From Alphaproteobacteria bacterium CG1_02_46_17 (GTDB taxonomy: Bacteria; Pseudomonadota; Alphaproteobacteria; Micavibrionales; Micavibrionaceae), in contig MNUG01000022.1 of the NCBI GenBank assembly GCA_001871905.1, positions 1 through 35,287 on the forward strand: a stretch of DNA of 35,287 nucleotides. Reading direction: 5' to 3'. The position numbers were made by a program, and so were the translations under genes. The notes under the pieces are model-generated. The model was not told the DNA's origin, ran no database searches, and saw only the letters and a program-made list of their open reading frames with translations. This document shows, one piece after another, positions 15,266 to 23,219 of this stretch (the stretch's first letter is position 1; each line of letters starts with the position of its first letter).

Positions 15266-15930
15266 GTGTGAAGATAGCATCCGGTTTGTATGATTACATG
15301 ATTGTCGGATACATTTTTTCTTATTTCTTATTTCTATCACTACCCTTGCATTCGGCTAGAGCTGGTGAGATTTGTACGCTGTACGGGTCTGAATATGTCC
15401 CTCAGGGTCAAGAAAAGGAACGTCAAGAAACATACGATAAAAACGTGAATGATATCAACCGCACTTTGTCTTTTATTCTAAGAGTGGAAAAAGGAGATGG
15501 TGGACATGCCCATAGATCCACATTCCTGTATTTTGATGCATATGATGAAGGGGGAAATAAAGTCAGCTCTATGCGCTTTGGTGATACGCATTCAAATGGT
15601 CTATGGATTCAGCGATTTTCTACTGTGTTTGGGGTTTATTGTAATTTTGATAAAGATGCAAAGAACGATTGTCCTGTGATAAAACCAACCGCAGGTTTTA
15701 CTCCGATTGGAGTGAACAAAGATTTATCGCAGGCTAGTTTGGAAACAGCACCGTATATGCTCATATTTCCTGAAACCTATACTACTCTAAGGTACGGATC
15801 ATATCAATCTCCAGATGATTGGGAAAAGTATATAAAGTTTTATACCAAGGAACGAATATATCCGGATTTTCGTGGTTATGATTTTTGGATCCGTAAAAAT
15901 TGTGGACCCACTATGATTGAGGACAGATAA
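15205..15930 (+). CDS. secreted protein of unknown function with ComM-derived N-terminal leader
   Basis: The frame encodes 241 residues. Residues 1-21 copy the ComM N-terminus (MVSKIKTVAFRGIDVLDIDV), and residues 22-36 still echo it (V-x-IA-x-GL and IVG). From Met32 (position 15298) the sequence reads MIVGYIFSYFLFLSLPLHSARAG, a good signal peptide with a likely cut after ARA, so the native secreted protein may begin there, although no ribosome-binding site is evident. The mature part, about 185 residues with five cysteines (EICTLYGSEYVP, VYCNFDKDAKNDC, RKNCGPT), matches nothing I recognise. The gene is visibly more AT-rich than comM, suggesting transfer. Its TAA stop overlaps the comM ATG (TAATG), so the two are translationally coupled. 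Confidence 0.7.
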   Translation: MVSKIKTVAFRGIDVLDIDVGVKIASGLYDYMIVGYIFSYFLFLSLPLHSARAGEICTLYGSEYVPQGQEKERQETYDKNVNDINRTLSFILRVEKGDGGHAHRSTFLYFDAYDEGGNKVSSMRFGDTHSNGLWIQRFSTVFGVYCNFDKDAKNDCPVIKPTAGFTPIGVNKDLSQASLETAPYMLIFPETYTTLRYGSYQSPDDWEKYIKFYTKERIYPDFRGYDFWIRKNCGPTMIEDR

Positions 15931-15990
15931 TGGTATCTAAAATTAAAACAGTGGCGTTTCGCGGAATTGATGTGCTCGATATTGATGTCG
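15930..15990 (+). repeat. direct repeat copy 2: native comM 5' end
   Basis: The first 61 bases of comM, nearly identical to 15205-15265. This copy continues into a complete and normal ComM, so it is the functional one. Confidence 0.95.
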
Positions 15991-17459
15991 AGGTGCAAAT
16001 TGCCAATGGCCTTCCTGCTTTTACTATCGTGGGTCTTCCCGATAAGGCTGTGGGGGAGAGCAAAGAGCGCGTTCGCGCAGCGCTTCATGCGATGGGGTTG
16101 TCGTTGCCTGCCAAGCGGATGACAGTCAATCTTGCGCCTGCCGATGTTAACAAGGAAGGCTCTCATTATGATTTGCCGATCGCGCTGGGGCTGCTGGTTG
16201 CTATGGATGTTATGCCACAAGATGCAGTTCAAGATTTTTATGCGCTGGGGGAACTGGGCCTAGATGGCGGATTGCGCGAAGTAACCGGCGTTTTACCTGC
16301 TGCTCTGCAAGCACAGACACAAGCGTGCGGCCTGATTTGTCCGCAGTCCTCTGGAAGTGAGGCAGCATGGGCAGGTGAGATTGAAATTCTGGCGGCACAA
16401 AGTTTATTGCAACTGATTAATCATTTCAAAGGGGTTCAGGTTTTGGCGCGCCCACAGGCCAGACTTGATAAGCATGTTGCCAAATCTATTCGTGATCTGT
16501 CGGATGTCAAAGGACAAGAGACTGCCAAGCGTGCTTTGGAGATTACGGCAGCAGGAGGACATAATTTGTTGATGATCGGCCCTCCCGGGTCGGGGAAGTC
16601 TATGCTGGCGTCGTGCTTACCCGGAATTTTACCTGATTTGACACCGCGTGAGGCCTTAGAGACTTCGATTATCCATTCGTTGGCAGGGACACTGCCCGAA
16701 GGAGGATTGCTCAGGTCACGCCCCTATCGTGATCCTCATCATTCGGCGTCTCAACCTGCTTTGGTGGGTGGTGGGCATAAAGCCAAGCCCGGAGAAATAT
16801 CACTCGCGCATCACGGAGTTTTATTCCTGGATGAGTTGCCTGAATTTGCCAAGGCGACGCTCGAGTCTTTAAGGCAACCGCTAGAAACTGGTGAGACGCT
16901 GGTGGCGCGGGTGAATTATCACGTGACCTATCCGGCTCGTTTCCAGCTTGTGGCGGCGATGAATCCATGTCGGTGCGGGTATTTCGGGCAAGTTGAAGAT
17001 GAATGTACCAAAGCTCCGCGCTGCGCCGAAGATTATCAAAGCAAATTATCAGGGCCGTTTCTTGACCGGATTGATTTACAAGTCGAAGTTCCTCCTCTGT
17101 CAATCGAAGAATTAGGGACTCAGCCAACGGGAGAGCCGTCATCTGTTGTGGCGCAACGGGTCGAGAAGGCTCGGCTGGTTCAAGCTGATCGTTTTGCGGC
17201 ATTATCTGCCCCATCCTTAATGCGAGTCAATGGAGATGCACAGGGAAAAATTCTCGAAGAGATTGCACAGATGGAAGAAGATGCTGAGCGGTTGATGAGG
17301 TCAGCGGCAGAAAAGCTTAAACTCTCTGCGCGCGGCTGGTACCGGATGCTTCGTGTGGCCCGCACGATTGCTGATCTGGACGGAGCACCGGATAAGATCG
17401 GGTCACCCCACATTGCGGAAGCGCTGAGTTACCGCCGATTAAGGCTGGCTGATCTGTAG
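15930..17459 (+). CDS. comM: ComM/YifB family Mg-chelatase-like AAA ATPase
   Basis: ComM is a hexameric helicase that promotes branch migration during natural transformation. The 509-residue product shows the N-terminal Lon-protease-like domain (GLPAFTIVGLPDKAVGESKERVRAA), then the AAA core with Walker A MIGPPGSGKSMLA near residue 215, sensor region HHSASQPALVGGG, Walker B GVLFLDELPEF and the cysteine motif NPCRCGYFG, and the C-terminal Mg-chelatase-like domain (SARGWYRMLRVARTIADL). All motifs are intact. ATG 15930 overlaps the stop of the upstream gene, with GAGG about nine bases before it. The 3' end overlaps the convergent hydrolase gene by 21 bases. comM is a known insertion hotspot for genomic islands in other bacteria. 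Confidence 0.95.
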   Translation: MVSKIKTVAFRGIDVLDIDVEVQIANGLPAFTIVGLPDKAVGESKERVRAALHAMGLSLPAKRMTVNLAPADVNKEGSHYDLPIALGLLVAMDVMPQDAVQDFYALGELGLDGGLREVTGVLPAALQAQTQACGLICPQSSGSEAAWAGEIEILAAQSLLQLINHFKGVQVLARPQARLDKHVAKSIRDLSDVKGQETAKRALEITAAGGHNLLMIGPPGSGKSMLASCLPGILPDLTPREALETSIIHSLAGTLPEGGLLRSRPYRDPHHSASQPALVGGGHKAKPGEISLAHHGVLFLDELPEFAKATLESLRQPLETGETLVARVNYHVTYPARFQLVAAMNPCRCGYFGQVEDECTKAPRCAEDYQSKLSGPFLDRIDLQVEVPPLSIEELGTQPTGEPSSVVAQRVEKARLVQADRFAALSAPSLMRVNGDAQGKILEEIAQMEEDAERLMRSAAEKLKLSARGWYRMLRVARTIADLDGAPDKIGSPHIAEALSYRRLRLADL

Positions 17460-18209
17460 AACAAGCTTTTGAATCTCTTGTTCCAGAATTTTTAGATCTT
17501 GATCACGAGACAGTCGGTGTTCGCCATCGTCTATATAAATGATCTTGCATTGATCTGGTTTTAGTCTGGCTGAAATTTTTTCAGCCAGTTGCCACGGAAC
17601 CTCTCTGTCAGCTTTGCCATGCAGCAGGATGACCGGATTGTGAAATGGGATCGGCTTGTCGAGAAGCAGGTGGTTCTTGCCGTCTTCAAAAAGTGCGTAG
17701 GTCATGACATCTGGTTCATCGGAATAGGGACTGTCCTCAACAAGTTTTCCTTCTCGCTCGCAGCGACTTCGCTGCTCGTCGGTTAGTTCCTTGTCCCATA
17801 CCCATTTGGTGAAATCAGGCGCTGCGGCAATACCCAGAAATGTCTGGACACGGGCAGGTCGTTTTGTGGCGACCAAAAGACCGATCCATCCCCCCATTGA
17901 AGAGCCCACCACGATCAGAGGGCCGCTGGTGACATGATCAATTACAAATAGGGCGTCTTCTGTCCATTGGCCGATGGTGCCGTCTAGAAACTCGCCTTGT
18001 GATTCCCCATGTCCTGAATAATCCAGTCGTAGATATGAAATATTGTTTGTTTCCGCCCAATTTTGCAGAAATAAAGCCTTTGACCCCATCATGTCAGAGC
18101 GATATCCGGGCAGAAATACTACGGTCGGGCGGGTTTTATCGCCCTGATGCAGGCGATATGCCAGAGAGATGCCTTGTTGATTGGGGATTTTTTCGGGTTT
18201 CCTGTCCAT
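17439..18209 (-). CDS. alpha/beta hydrolase
   Basis: The product, about 256 residues, is a serine hydrolase of the alpha/beta fold. The nucleophile elbow is VVGSSMGGW (G-x-S-x-G), the oxyanion region VVFLPGYRSDMMG, the acid lies in LLHGKADREVPW and the histidine in DGEHRLSR. The sequence RLDYSGHGESQGEF and the overall layout resemble ABHD10-like acyl-protein thioesterases or esterases, but the substrate cannot be told from sequence. No signal peptide is seen, so it should be cytoplasmic. The start is ATG 18209; TTG 18233 is an alternative without support. Its 3' end overlaps comM, and it is divergent from the GT4 gene. Confidence 0.9.
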   Translation of the reverse strand: MDRKPEKIPNQQGISLAYRLHQGDKTRPTVVFLPGYRSDMMGSKALFLQNWAETNNISYLRLDYSGHGESQGEFLDGTIGQWTEDALFVIDHVTSGPLIVVGSSMGGWIGLLVATKRPARVQTFLGIAAAPDFTKWVWDKELTDEQRSRCEREGKLVEDSPYSDEPDVMTYALFEDGKNHLLLDKPIPFHNPVILLHGKADREVPWQLAEKISARLKPDQCKIIYIDDGEHRLSRDQDLKILEQEIQKLVLQISQP

Positions 18210-18268
18210 AGGGAGAGATGCTATAAAGCTCAACAGAAAAACACAAGAGAACTTTCGGGATTAATATT

Positions 18269-19450
18269 ATGGCGTCTGTAAAGCGGGCAGCAAAGAAACA
18301 AGCACAAAAACAGCTTACTGTGATGCAGGTTATCCCGAATCTTGGGGCGGGCGGAGCGGAACAGACCACGGTGGACATAACAGCTGCTCTGGTTGCAGCT
18401 GGGCATCGTGCTATCGTGGTATCAAATGGCGGGCCGCGTGTCCTTGAAATTCAAAGGGCAGGGGGGCTTCATGTTGAAATGCCTGTTCATTCCAAAAACC
18501 CGCTGACCATGTGGCTGAATGCCAAAAGGCTACGCCGATTGATCAAAAAACACGATGTTGATATTGTCCATGCCCGTTCCCGAGCTCCGGCTTGGAGTTG
18601 TTTTTGGGCATGCGAGAAATCGCGCGCGGCTTTTCTGACGACCTGCCATGCGCCGTTTAATGTCAAAAGTGAGCTAAAGCGGCATTATAACTCCTCGATT
18701 GCGAGGGGAGAACTGGTGATCGCCAATTCGGAATTTGTAGCGCATTATCTGGTTAAGGAATATGAAGTCGCGCAGGAAAAGATTCGAGTCATTCCACGCG
18801 GTATTCCTATGGAGAAATTCTCTCCGGCTAAGGTTCGTCCCGATCATATGCTGCGCTTGGCCCAGAGCTGGCGAATTCCCGAAGTCTCTACAGTTGTATT
18901 GTTACCCGGACGCTTGACGCGCTGGAAAGGCCAGATGGTTATGATCGAGGCAATGACGCAACTCAAGCATAAGGATGTTTATTGTGTCATGGTTGGGGAT
19001 GATCAGGGCCGCAGTGATTATCGCATGGATCTTGAAGATATGATTCATGCCCATCAGTTGGAGGATCGTGTCCGGATCATGGGGCATTGTGATGATATGG
19101 CTGTGGCTTATATGCTGGCAGATGTTGTTGTCTCTGCCTCTCTGGAGCCTGAAGGATTTGGACGTGTGGCTGTGGAAGGGCAGGCGATGGGGCGCCCTGT
19201 TATTGCAACAGATATTGGTGGTTCAAAAGAAACAGTTATTCCCGGGCAAACAGGCTGGTTGGTGCCCCCTAATGATCCTGCGATGTTGGCCAAAGGAATT
19301 GACTTTGTCTTGTCGCTTACAGGAGAAGAAAAAAATAATCTTGCGATTGCAGCGATGAATCATGCGCATACCTATTATACAAAAGAGCAAATGACCCATG
19401 CGACCTTGCTGGTCTATCATGAATTGTTAGAGATGAAACATGCCCGATAG
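18269..19450 (+). CDS. glycosyltransferase family 4
   Basis: The 393-residue protein has the GT-B fold of family 4. The N-terminal domain starts with VMQVIPNLGAGGAEQTTVDI, a nucleotide-sugar transferase signature, and the C-terminal domain has LLPGRLTRWKGQ and the E-x7-E donor-site motif SLEPEGFGRVAVEGQAMG followed by PVIATDIGGSKE. It would move a sugar from an activated donor onto a lipid-linked or LPS acceptor at the inner face of the membrane; the sugar is unknown. ATG 18269 gives a basic leader of 18 residues (KRAAKKQAQKQ); ATG 18323 is an alternative start. It overlaps the next gene, a GT9 transferase, by 11 bases, so the two form an operon probably for LPS core or a related glycan. Confidence 0.9.
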   Translation: MASVKRAAKKQAQKQLTVMQVIPNLGAGGAEQTTVDITAALVAAGHRAIVVSNGGPRVLEIQRAGGLHVEMPVHSKNPLTMWLNAKRLRRLIKKHDVDIVHARSRAPAWSCFWACEKSRAAFLTTCHAPFNVKSELKRHYNSSIARGELVIANSEFVAHYLVKEYEVAQEKIRVIPRGIPMEKFSPAKVRPDHMLRLAQSWRIPEVSTVVLLPGRLTRWKGQMVMIEAMTQLKHKDVYCVMVGDDQGRSDYRMDLEDMIHAHQLEDRVRIMGHCDDMAVAYMLADVVVSASLEPEGFGRVAVEGQAMGRPVIATDIGGSKETVIPGQTGWLVPPNDPAMLAKGIDFVLSLTGEEKNNLAIAAMNHAHTYYTKEQMTHATLLVYHELLEMKHAR

Positions 19451-20390
19451 AATTTTGGTGATCAAGTTAGGGGCATTGGGGGATTTCATTTACTCCCTTG
19501 GCGCAATGGCGGCGATCCGGCGCGCACATCCTGATGCCCATATTACACTGATGACGACCAAGCCTTTTGTTGAAATGGCCGAACGAAGCAAATATTTCGA
19601 TGATATCTATGTTGATAGACGACCTAGATATTTTGATCTTTTTGGTTGGGGGAAGTTGAGATCATGGCTTAATCGTCAAAACTTCTCCCGCGTTTATGAT
19701 CTGCAGAACAATGATCGGACTTTTATTTATTTCCGGCTATTCTCTCCCCGGCCTGAATGGGTTGGGGCCGTTGCAGGCGCATCCCACCGTAATGATTCCC
19801 CTGAGCGGTCTTTAGGACATGCTTTCTTTGGGCATGTTCAGACATTGGGGCTGGCGGGCATTCATGACGTTACCCTTGATCCCTTGAATTGGATGAAATC
19901 TGATTTATCTGGTTTAGGATTACAAAATCCGTATGTAGTTCTGGTTCCCGGGTCTTCGCCACAACATCCAGAAAAAAGATGGCCGGTCGAATATTACCGT
20001 GCTCTGGCGGGAAAGCTTATTCGTAACGGATATCATCCAGTCCTTCTTGGAACCGAGGCCGAGGCCGAAGTGAATGCACGAATAGCCCGCGGATTGGAGG
20101 GTGTAATTAACTTGACAGGGAAAACCGGATTGTTTGACTTGCCGGAACTGGCACGTGGATCAATAGGTGCTATCGGAAACGATACAGGGCCCATGCATAT
20201 TATGTGCGTGACGGGAGTGCCGGCTGTTGTGTTGTTTTGCTCACAAAAAAGTACAATCAAAAAACACGGGCCACAAGGTGCAAAAGTCTGTGCCCTCGAA
20301 GCATGTGATCTTTCAGAAATTTCTGCTCAAACCGTTTTGGAAAAATTCTATAACCTTCAAGAGAAGGCGCAGGAAGTCGTTGCGAAGTAG
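19440..20390 (+). CDS. glycosyltransferase family 9 (heptosyltransferase-like)
   Basis: The 316-residue protein starts ILVIKLGALGDFIYSLGAMAAI, the diagnostic GT9 opening, and has the donor-site segment VLVPGSSPQHPEKRWPVEYYRAL and the acceptor-end motif IGNDTGPMHIMCVTGVPAVVLF, typical of ADP-heptose:LPS heptosyltransferases such as WaaC/WaaF. It probably adds heptose (or a related sugar) to the LPS inner core in the cytoplasm. WaaC, WaaF and WaaQ cannot be separated by eye, so no symbol is given. It overlaps the GT4 gene by 11 bases. Three bases separate its stop from the convergent ArsR-type gene. Confidence 0.9.
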   Translation: MPDRILVIKLGALGDFIYSLGAMAAIRRAHPDAHITLMTTKPFVEMAERSKYFDDIYVDRRPRYFDLFGWGKLRSWLNRQNFSRVYDLQNNDRTFIYFRLFSPRPEWVGAVAGASHRNDSPERSLGHAFFGHVQTLGLAGIHDVTLDPLNWMKSDLSGLGLQNPYVVLVPGSSPQHPEKRWPVEYYRALAGKLIRNGYHPVLLGTEAEAEVNARIARGLEGVINLTGKTGLFDLPELARGSIGAIGNDTGPMHIMCVTGVPAVVLFCSQKSTIKKHGPQGAKVCALEACDLSEISAQTVLEKFYNLQEKAQEVVAK

Positions 20391-20393
20391 AAA

Positions 20394-20741
20394 TTACTCT
20401 GCGGCTCTTTCTTCCAGCTCCACACTGCTGAGTGAGAGATCTTCTTTTGAAAAGATGTTCTGCAGGCAAGCCATCAAATCCAAAACCGAATGTTCGCCGA
20501 CTTTGTAATATATCGTTTGTGCATCACGTCTTGTTGTCACAAGCTTGGAGGCGCGAAGCTTTGCCAAATGTTGTGAGAGTGCGGACTGCGACAGTCCCAC
20601 CATTTTCTCTAGAGCGTTGACGCACAACTCACCCTTCAGCAGATTGCATAAAATCTGCAGGCGTTTCTCGTTCGATAAGGCTTTGAGTAAAATAGCAGCC
20701 TTTGCAGGATCTATTTTGTTGCAGTCAATTTCGGTGCTCAT
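20394..20741 (-). CDS. ArsR family winged-helix transcriptional regulator
   Basis: The 115-residue protein has the ArsR layout: AILLKALSNEKRLQILCNLL, recognition region VGLSQSALSQHLAKLRASKLV and wing TTRRDAQTIYYKVGE. The sequence LSQSALSQHLAKLR is typical of the BigR/SqrR/YgaV group, whose members sense persulfide through two cysteines. Here cysteines lie at about residues 32 and 40 (ILCNLLKGELC) and 92 (LMACLQNIF), so a thiol-sensing role is possible, but the spacing of 40 and 92 is shorter than I recall for that pair. ATG 20741 is preferred over TTG 20753. A pair of 12-base direct repeats upstream may be its operator. The neighbouring same-strand gene upstream is a short-chain dehydrogenase, not a sulfide enzyme. 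Confidence 0.85.
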   Translation of the reverse strand: MSTEIDCNKIDPAKAAILLKALSNEKRLQILCNLLKGELCVNALEKMVGLSQSALSQHLAKLRASKLVTTRRDAQTIYYKVGEHSVLDLMACLQNIFSKEDLSLSSVELEERAAE

Positions 20742-20752
20742 TATTCCACTCA

Positions 20753-20796
20753 ATCAAATATTTCAATTGAGTTATAATGATGCGATTAAATATTTC
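20753..20796 (-). promoter_or_regulatory. direct repeats around a -10-like element upstream of the ArsR gene
   Basis: ATCAAATATTTC (20753-20764) and ATTAAATATTTC (20785-20796) are direct repeats with one mismatch, 32 bases apart start to start, close to three helical turns. Between them the minus strand carries TATAAC (20776-20771), a possible -10 element. This fits an autoregulatory operator for the ArsR-type gene; binding is inferred. Confidence 0.4.
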
Positions 20797-21588
20797 TTAA
20801 GACAAGGTTTTTCTGTGCGAATGCTTATCAGGAAGCTGCGCGAAAATGTCGCGTCTAAATGCGGATGGGATAAGATTGACCAGTTTCATCATAGCTATCA
20901 TGGGAAATGGAAAATCAATTCGTATTTTCTTTTTCGCGATTCCCCTAGCAATTATCTGGGCCGCTTTTTGTGCAGACATTAAGAATGGCATTGGAAAATC
21001 ATTTTCATCTGTTATCCGGCTTTGTATGAATCCAGGGCAAACAACACTGATAAAAACCCCATTGGGGCGTAGTTTGCTGGCGAGAGCTTCGCCATAATAG
21101 CGAACGGCTGCTTTGGATGCAGAATATGCTGGTGCTCCGGGCAGGGGGGCGAGGCTTGCGACCGAACTGATAATGGCAATCTGACCTTTCTTTCGCAGGG
21201 TCATTGTTGAAAGAGCAGGATGGATAGTATTCAAAACACCATTCAGATTGGTTTGGAAAATTTCGACATCCAGATCATAGTACTTTTCACAGTTGCCAGT
21301 TCCTCCGGAAATTCCGGCATTGGCAATAACCAAATCCAACGGGGTTTCCCGATCTATGGATTCGATCCATTCTTTCATGGCGATACGATCACAAACGTCA
21401 ATGATCTGACTTTCACAAATAGCTCCATGTGTTCGGCATGTTTTTGTGACTTGATTCAAACGGTCTCGGTTTTTCCCTGATAAAAACAATCTTGCCCCTT
21501 GCTGGGCGTAATGCTCCGCCAGAGCCTGACCTACGCCGCTTGAGGCACCAGTGATTAGAACTGTTGGGTGTTCTTCGTTAAAAGACAT
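20797..21588 (-). CDS. short-chain dehydrogenase/reductase (SDR)
   Basis: The 263-residue protein is a classical SDR. It has the dinucleotide-binding TGASSGVGQALA, the NAG motif VIANAGISGG, the catalytic serine in IAIISSVAS and the active-site YSASKAAVRYYG, followed by VCPGFIQSRITDEN. It would oxidise or reduce an unknown alcohol or ketone with NAD(P). The C-terminal third (DFPFPMIAMMKLVNLIPSAF) is hydrophobic and may contact a membrane, as in some lipid-acting SDRs. Start ATG 21588 has GGAG ten bases upstream. It is divergent from gmk and lies upstream of the ArsR gene on the same strand, with one of the possible operator repeats directly after its stop. Confidence 0.9.
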   Translation of the reverse strand: MSFNEEHPTVLITGASSGVGQALAEHYAQQGARLFLSGKNRDRLNQVTKTCRTHGAICESQIIDVCDRIAMKEWIESIDRETPLDLVIANAGISGGTGNCEKYYDLDVEIFQTNLNGVLNTIHPALSTMTLRKKGQIAIISSVASLAPLPGAPAYSASKAAVRYYGEALASKLRPNGVFISVVCPGFIQSRITDENDFPMPFLMSAQKAAQIIARGIAKKKIRIDFPFPMIAMMKLVNLIPSAFRRDIFAQLPDKHSHRKTLS

Positions 21589-21691
21589 AAAAATTATAAC
21601 TCCGGTTAAGCAGTTGTTTATTTTTCACAGGTTAGACTCGAATCGGTCAATCGTCCATTGTGGGCAATCGAGAAATATTGTAAAAGCGGAC

Positions 21692-22330
21692 ATGATTTTA
21701 CCTGTTAAGCGTCGTGGGTTGTTGTTTATTCTCTCCTCTCCGTCTGGAGCAGGGAAGACGACGATTACCCGTTCCCTTCTGGAACGGGAGAGCCATCTCA
21801 ATATTTCCATTTCCGTAACTACGCGCCCTCCGCGTCCGGGTGAAGTGGATGGCAAGGATTACCATTTTGTCACCAAGGAAAAGTTCGACCAGATGAAGGA
21901 GAATAACGAGCTCCTCGAACACGCCAAAGTTTTTAATAATTATTATGGAACGCCTCTGGCTCCTGTTGAAGATGCTCTTGCCAATAGTCAGGATATTATT
22001 TTCGATATTGATTGGCAGGGAACCCAGCAGCTCAAGCAGAAATTGGTCAATGATTTGGTGACAGTCTTTATCTTGCCCCCCTCTCAGTCCGAGTTGGAAC
22101 GTCGGTTAAAGTCACGCCAACAAGACGGGGATGATGTGATTCGAGACCGTATGCAGAAGGCCTCGGATGAGATTTCCCACTATTCGGAGTATGATTACAT
22201 TATAGTTAATAGCGATTTGGAGCGTTCGATCACGCAGGCGCGCGCAATTCTTGAAGCAGAGCGTTGCAAACGTCGCCGTTTGACAGAATTACCAGATTTT
22301 GTCAGAACTTTGATGCAGGATCAGATTTGA
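21692..22330 (+). CDS. gmk: guanylate kinase
   Basis: Gmk phosphorylates GMP to GDP with ATP. The P-loop reads FILSSPSGAGKTT, the GMP-binding region SVTTRPPRPGEVDGKDYHFV is complete, and the lid region (RLKSRQQDGDDVIRDRM) and C-terminal YDYIIVNSDLE are standard. Although the frame is open from 21551, ATG 21692 gives the usual 212-residue protein with the P-loop about 20 residues in. The upstream ribosome-binding site is weak (GCGGA). It immediately precedes the type IVB secretion block with 105 bases between and no terminator, so read-through into the secretion genes is possible. Confidence 0.95.
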   Translation: MILPVKRRGLLFILSSPSGAGKTTITRSLLERESHLNISISVTTRPPRPGEVDGKDYHFVTKEKFDQMKENNELLEHAKVFNNYYGTPLAPVEDALANSQDIIFDIDWQGTQQLKQKLVNDLVTVFILPPSQSELERRLKSRQQDGDDVIRDRMQKASDEISHYSEYDYIIVNSDLERSITQARAILEAERCKRRRLTELPDFVRTLMQDQI

Positions 22331-22435
22331 TCGTTTTACAAAGATCGCATATTTTGATAATTTGTTCTGGCTGAGTGTAACTCTGTCTCAAAAATATCTA
22401 GAAATCCTCCGTCTGAATATACCCTTAGGAACAGC

Positions 22436-23197
22436 ATGGCAAATCCACCTAACAAATCTCCGAATCCGCGCAATATCAGGCCCTCTGAACAGGCTGCGGC
22501 ACAGTCTTCCAGTAAAAAGGAAGAGTCTAAAGATAAATCCTCCGCCCCACGCATGAGTGATGCTGAGAATGAAGTCGAGATGCTTAAGAGTGTCGGGTCG
22601 GTCATTGTCCGGAACGAATTTTATCGTGACGGTTATCGTAGCATTCTAAGAATTGCTGTGATCGAGGCCATTATTATTTTGGCCTTGATTGGTGCGATGT
22701 ACTTTATTATTGAAGTCCACCAACCGGAAAACCGCTATTTTGCGACAACAGAAGATGGGAGGCTGATTCCCGCAACTGCCCTGAGTGAACCGAATTTGAG
22801 TGTTCCGGCTCTGATGTCTTGGAGTGCTCAGGCAGCCACTGAAGTTATGACTTTCGGGTTTAATGATTATAAGCGCCGATTGCAGGAGGCTTCCCGCAAT
22901 TTTACTAGAACCGGATGGGCGTCTTTTACCAAGGCTCTTGAGCGTTCCAGAATTATAGAAATGGTTGAGGCAAACCAACAGGTTGTTTACTCTACCCCAT
23001 CCAGTGCGCCTATTCTGGTTTCAGAAGGTGAGGTAAATGGAGTTTACCAGTGGGAGGTTGATGTGCCTTTGGTTGTGACGTATCAATCGGGATCAAATGT
23101 CCGCTCTGATAGATTGCTGGTCAAGTTGATTATTGTGCGGGTTCCTAAACTCGAAAGCCCGAACGGTGTAGCTATTGAGCAATGGCTCGCCCAATAG
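22436..23197 (+). CDS. dotI: DotI/IcmL-family type IVB secretion protein, first copy (DotJ/IcmM position)
   Basis: This is an inner-membrane component of a Dot/Icm-type secretion system. The 253-residue protein has a polar cytoplasmic N-terminus (1-69), one membrane helix (about 70-94, ILRIAVIEAIIILALIGAMY) and a periplasmic domain with the family pattern NRYFATTEDGRLIP, MSWSAQAATEVMTFGFNDY, TRTGWASF and VYQWEVDVPLVVTY. It lies where Legionella has icmM/dotJ, a truncated DotI paralogue; here the periplasmic domain is complete. It resembles the next gene closely across that domain, so the pair arose by duplication. AGGA lies five bases before ATG 22436. It opens the block after gmk. Confidence 0.88.
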   Translation: MANPPNKSPNPRNIRPSEQAAAQSSSKKEESKDKSSAPRMSDAENEVEMLKSVGSVIVRNEFYRDGYRSILRIAVIEAIIILALIGAMYFIIEVHQPENRYFATTEDGRLIPATALSEPNLSVPALMSWSAQAATEVMTFGFNDYKRRLQEASRNFTRTGWASFTKALERSRIIEMVEANQQVVYSTPSSAPILVSEGEVNGVYQWEVDVPLVVTYQSGSNVRSDRLLVKLIIVRVPKLESPNGVAIEQWLAQ

Positions 23198-23219
23198 TTG
23201 CCAGCAACAGGATAATTTT

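Noticed and set aside
15205-15930. insertion sequence with transposase between the comM copies
   Set aside because: The insert codes for a secreted protein only; no transposase, terminal inverted repeat or short target duplication is seen.
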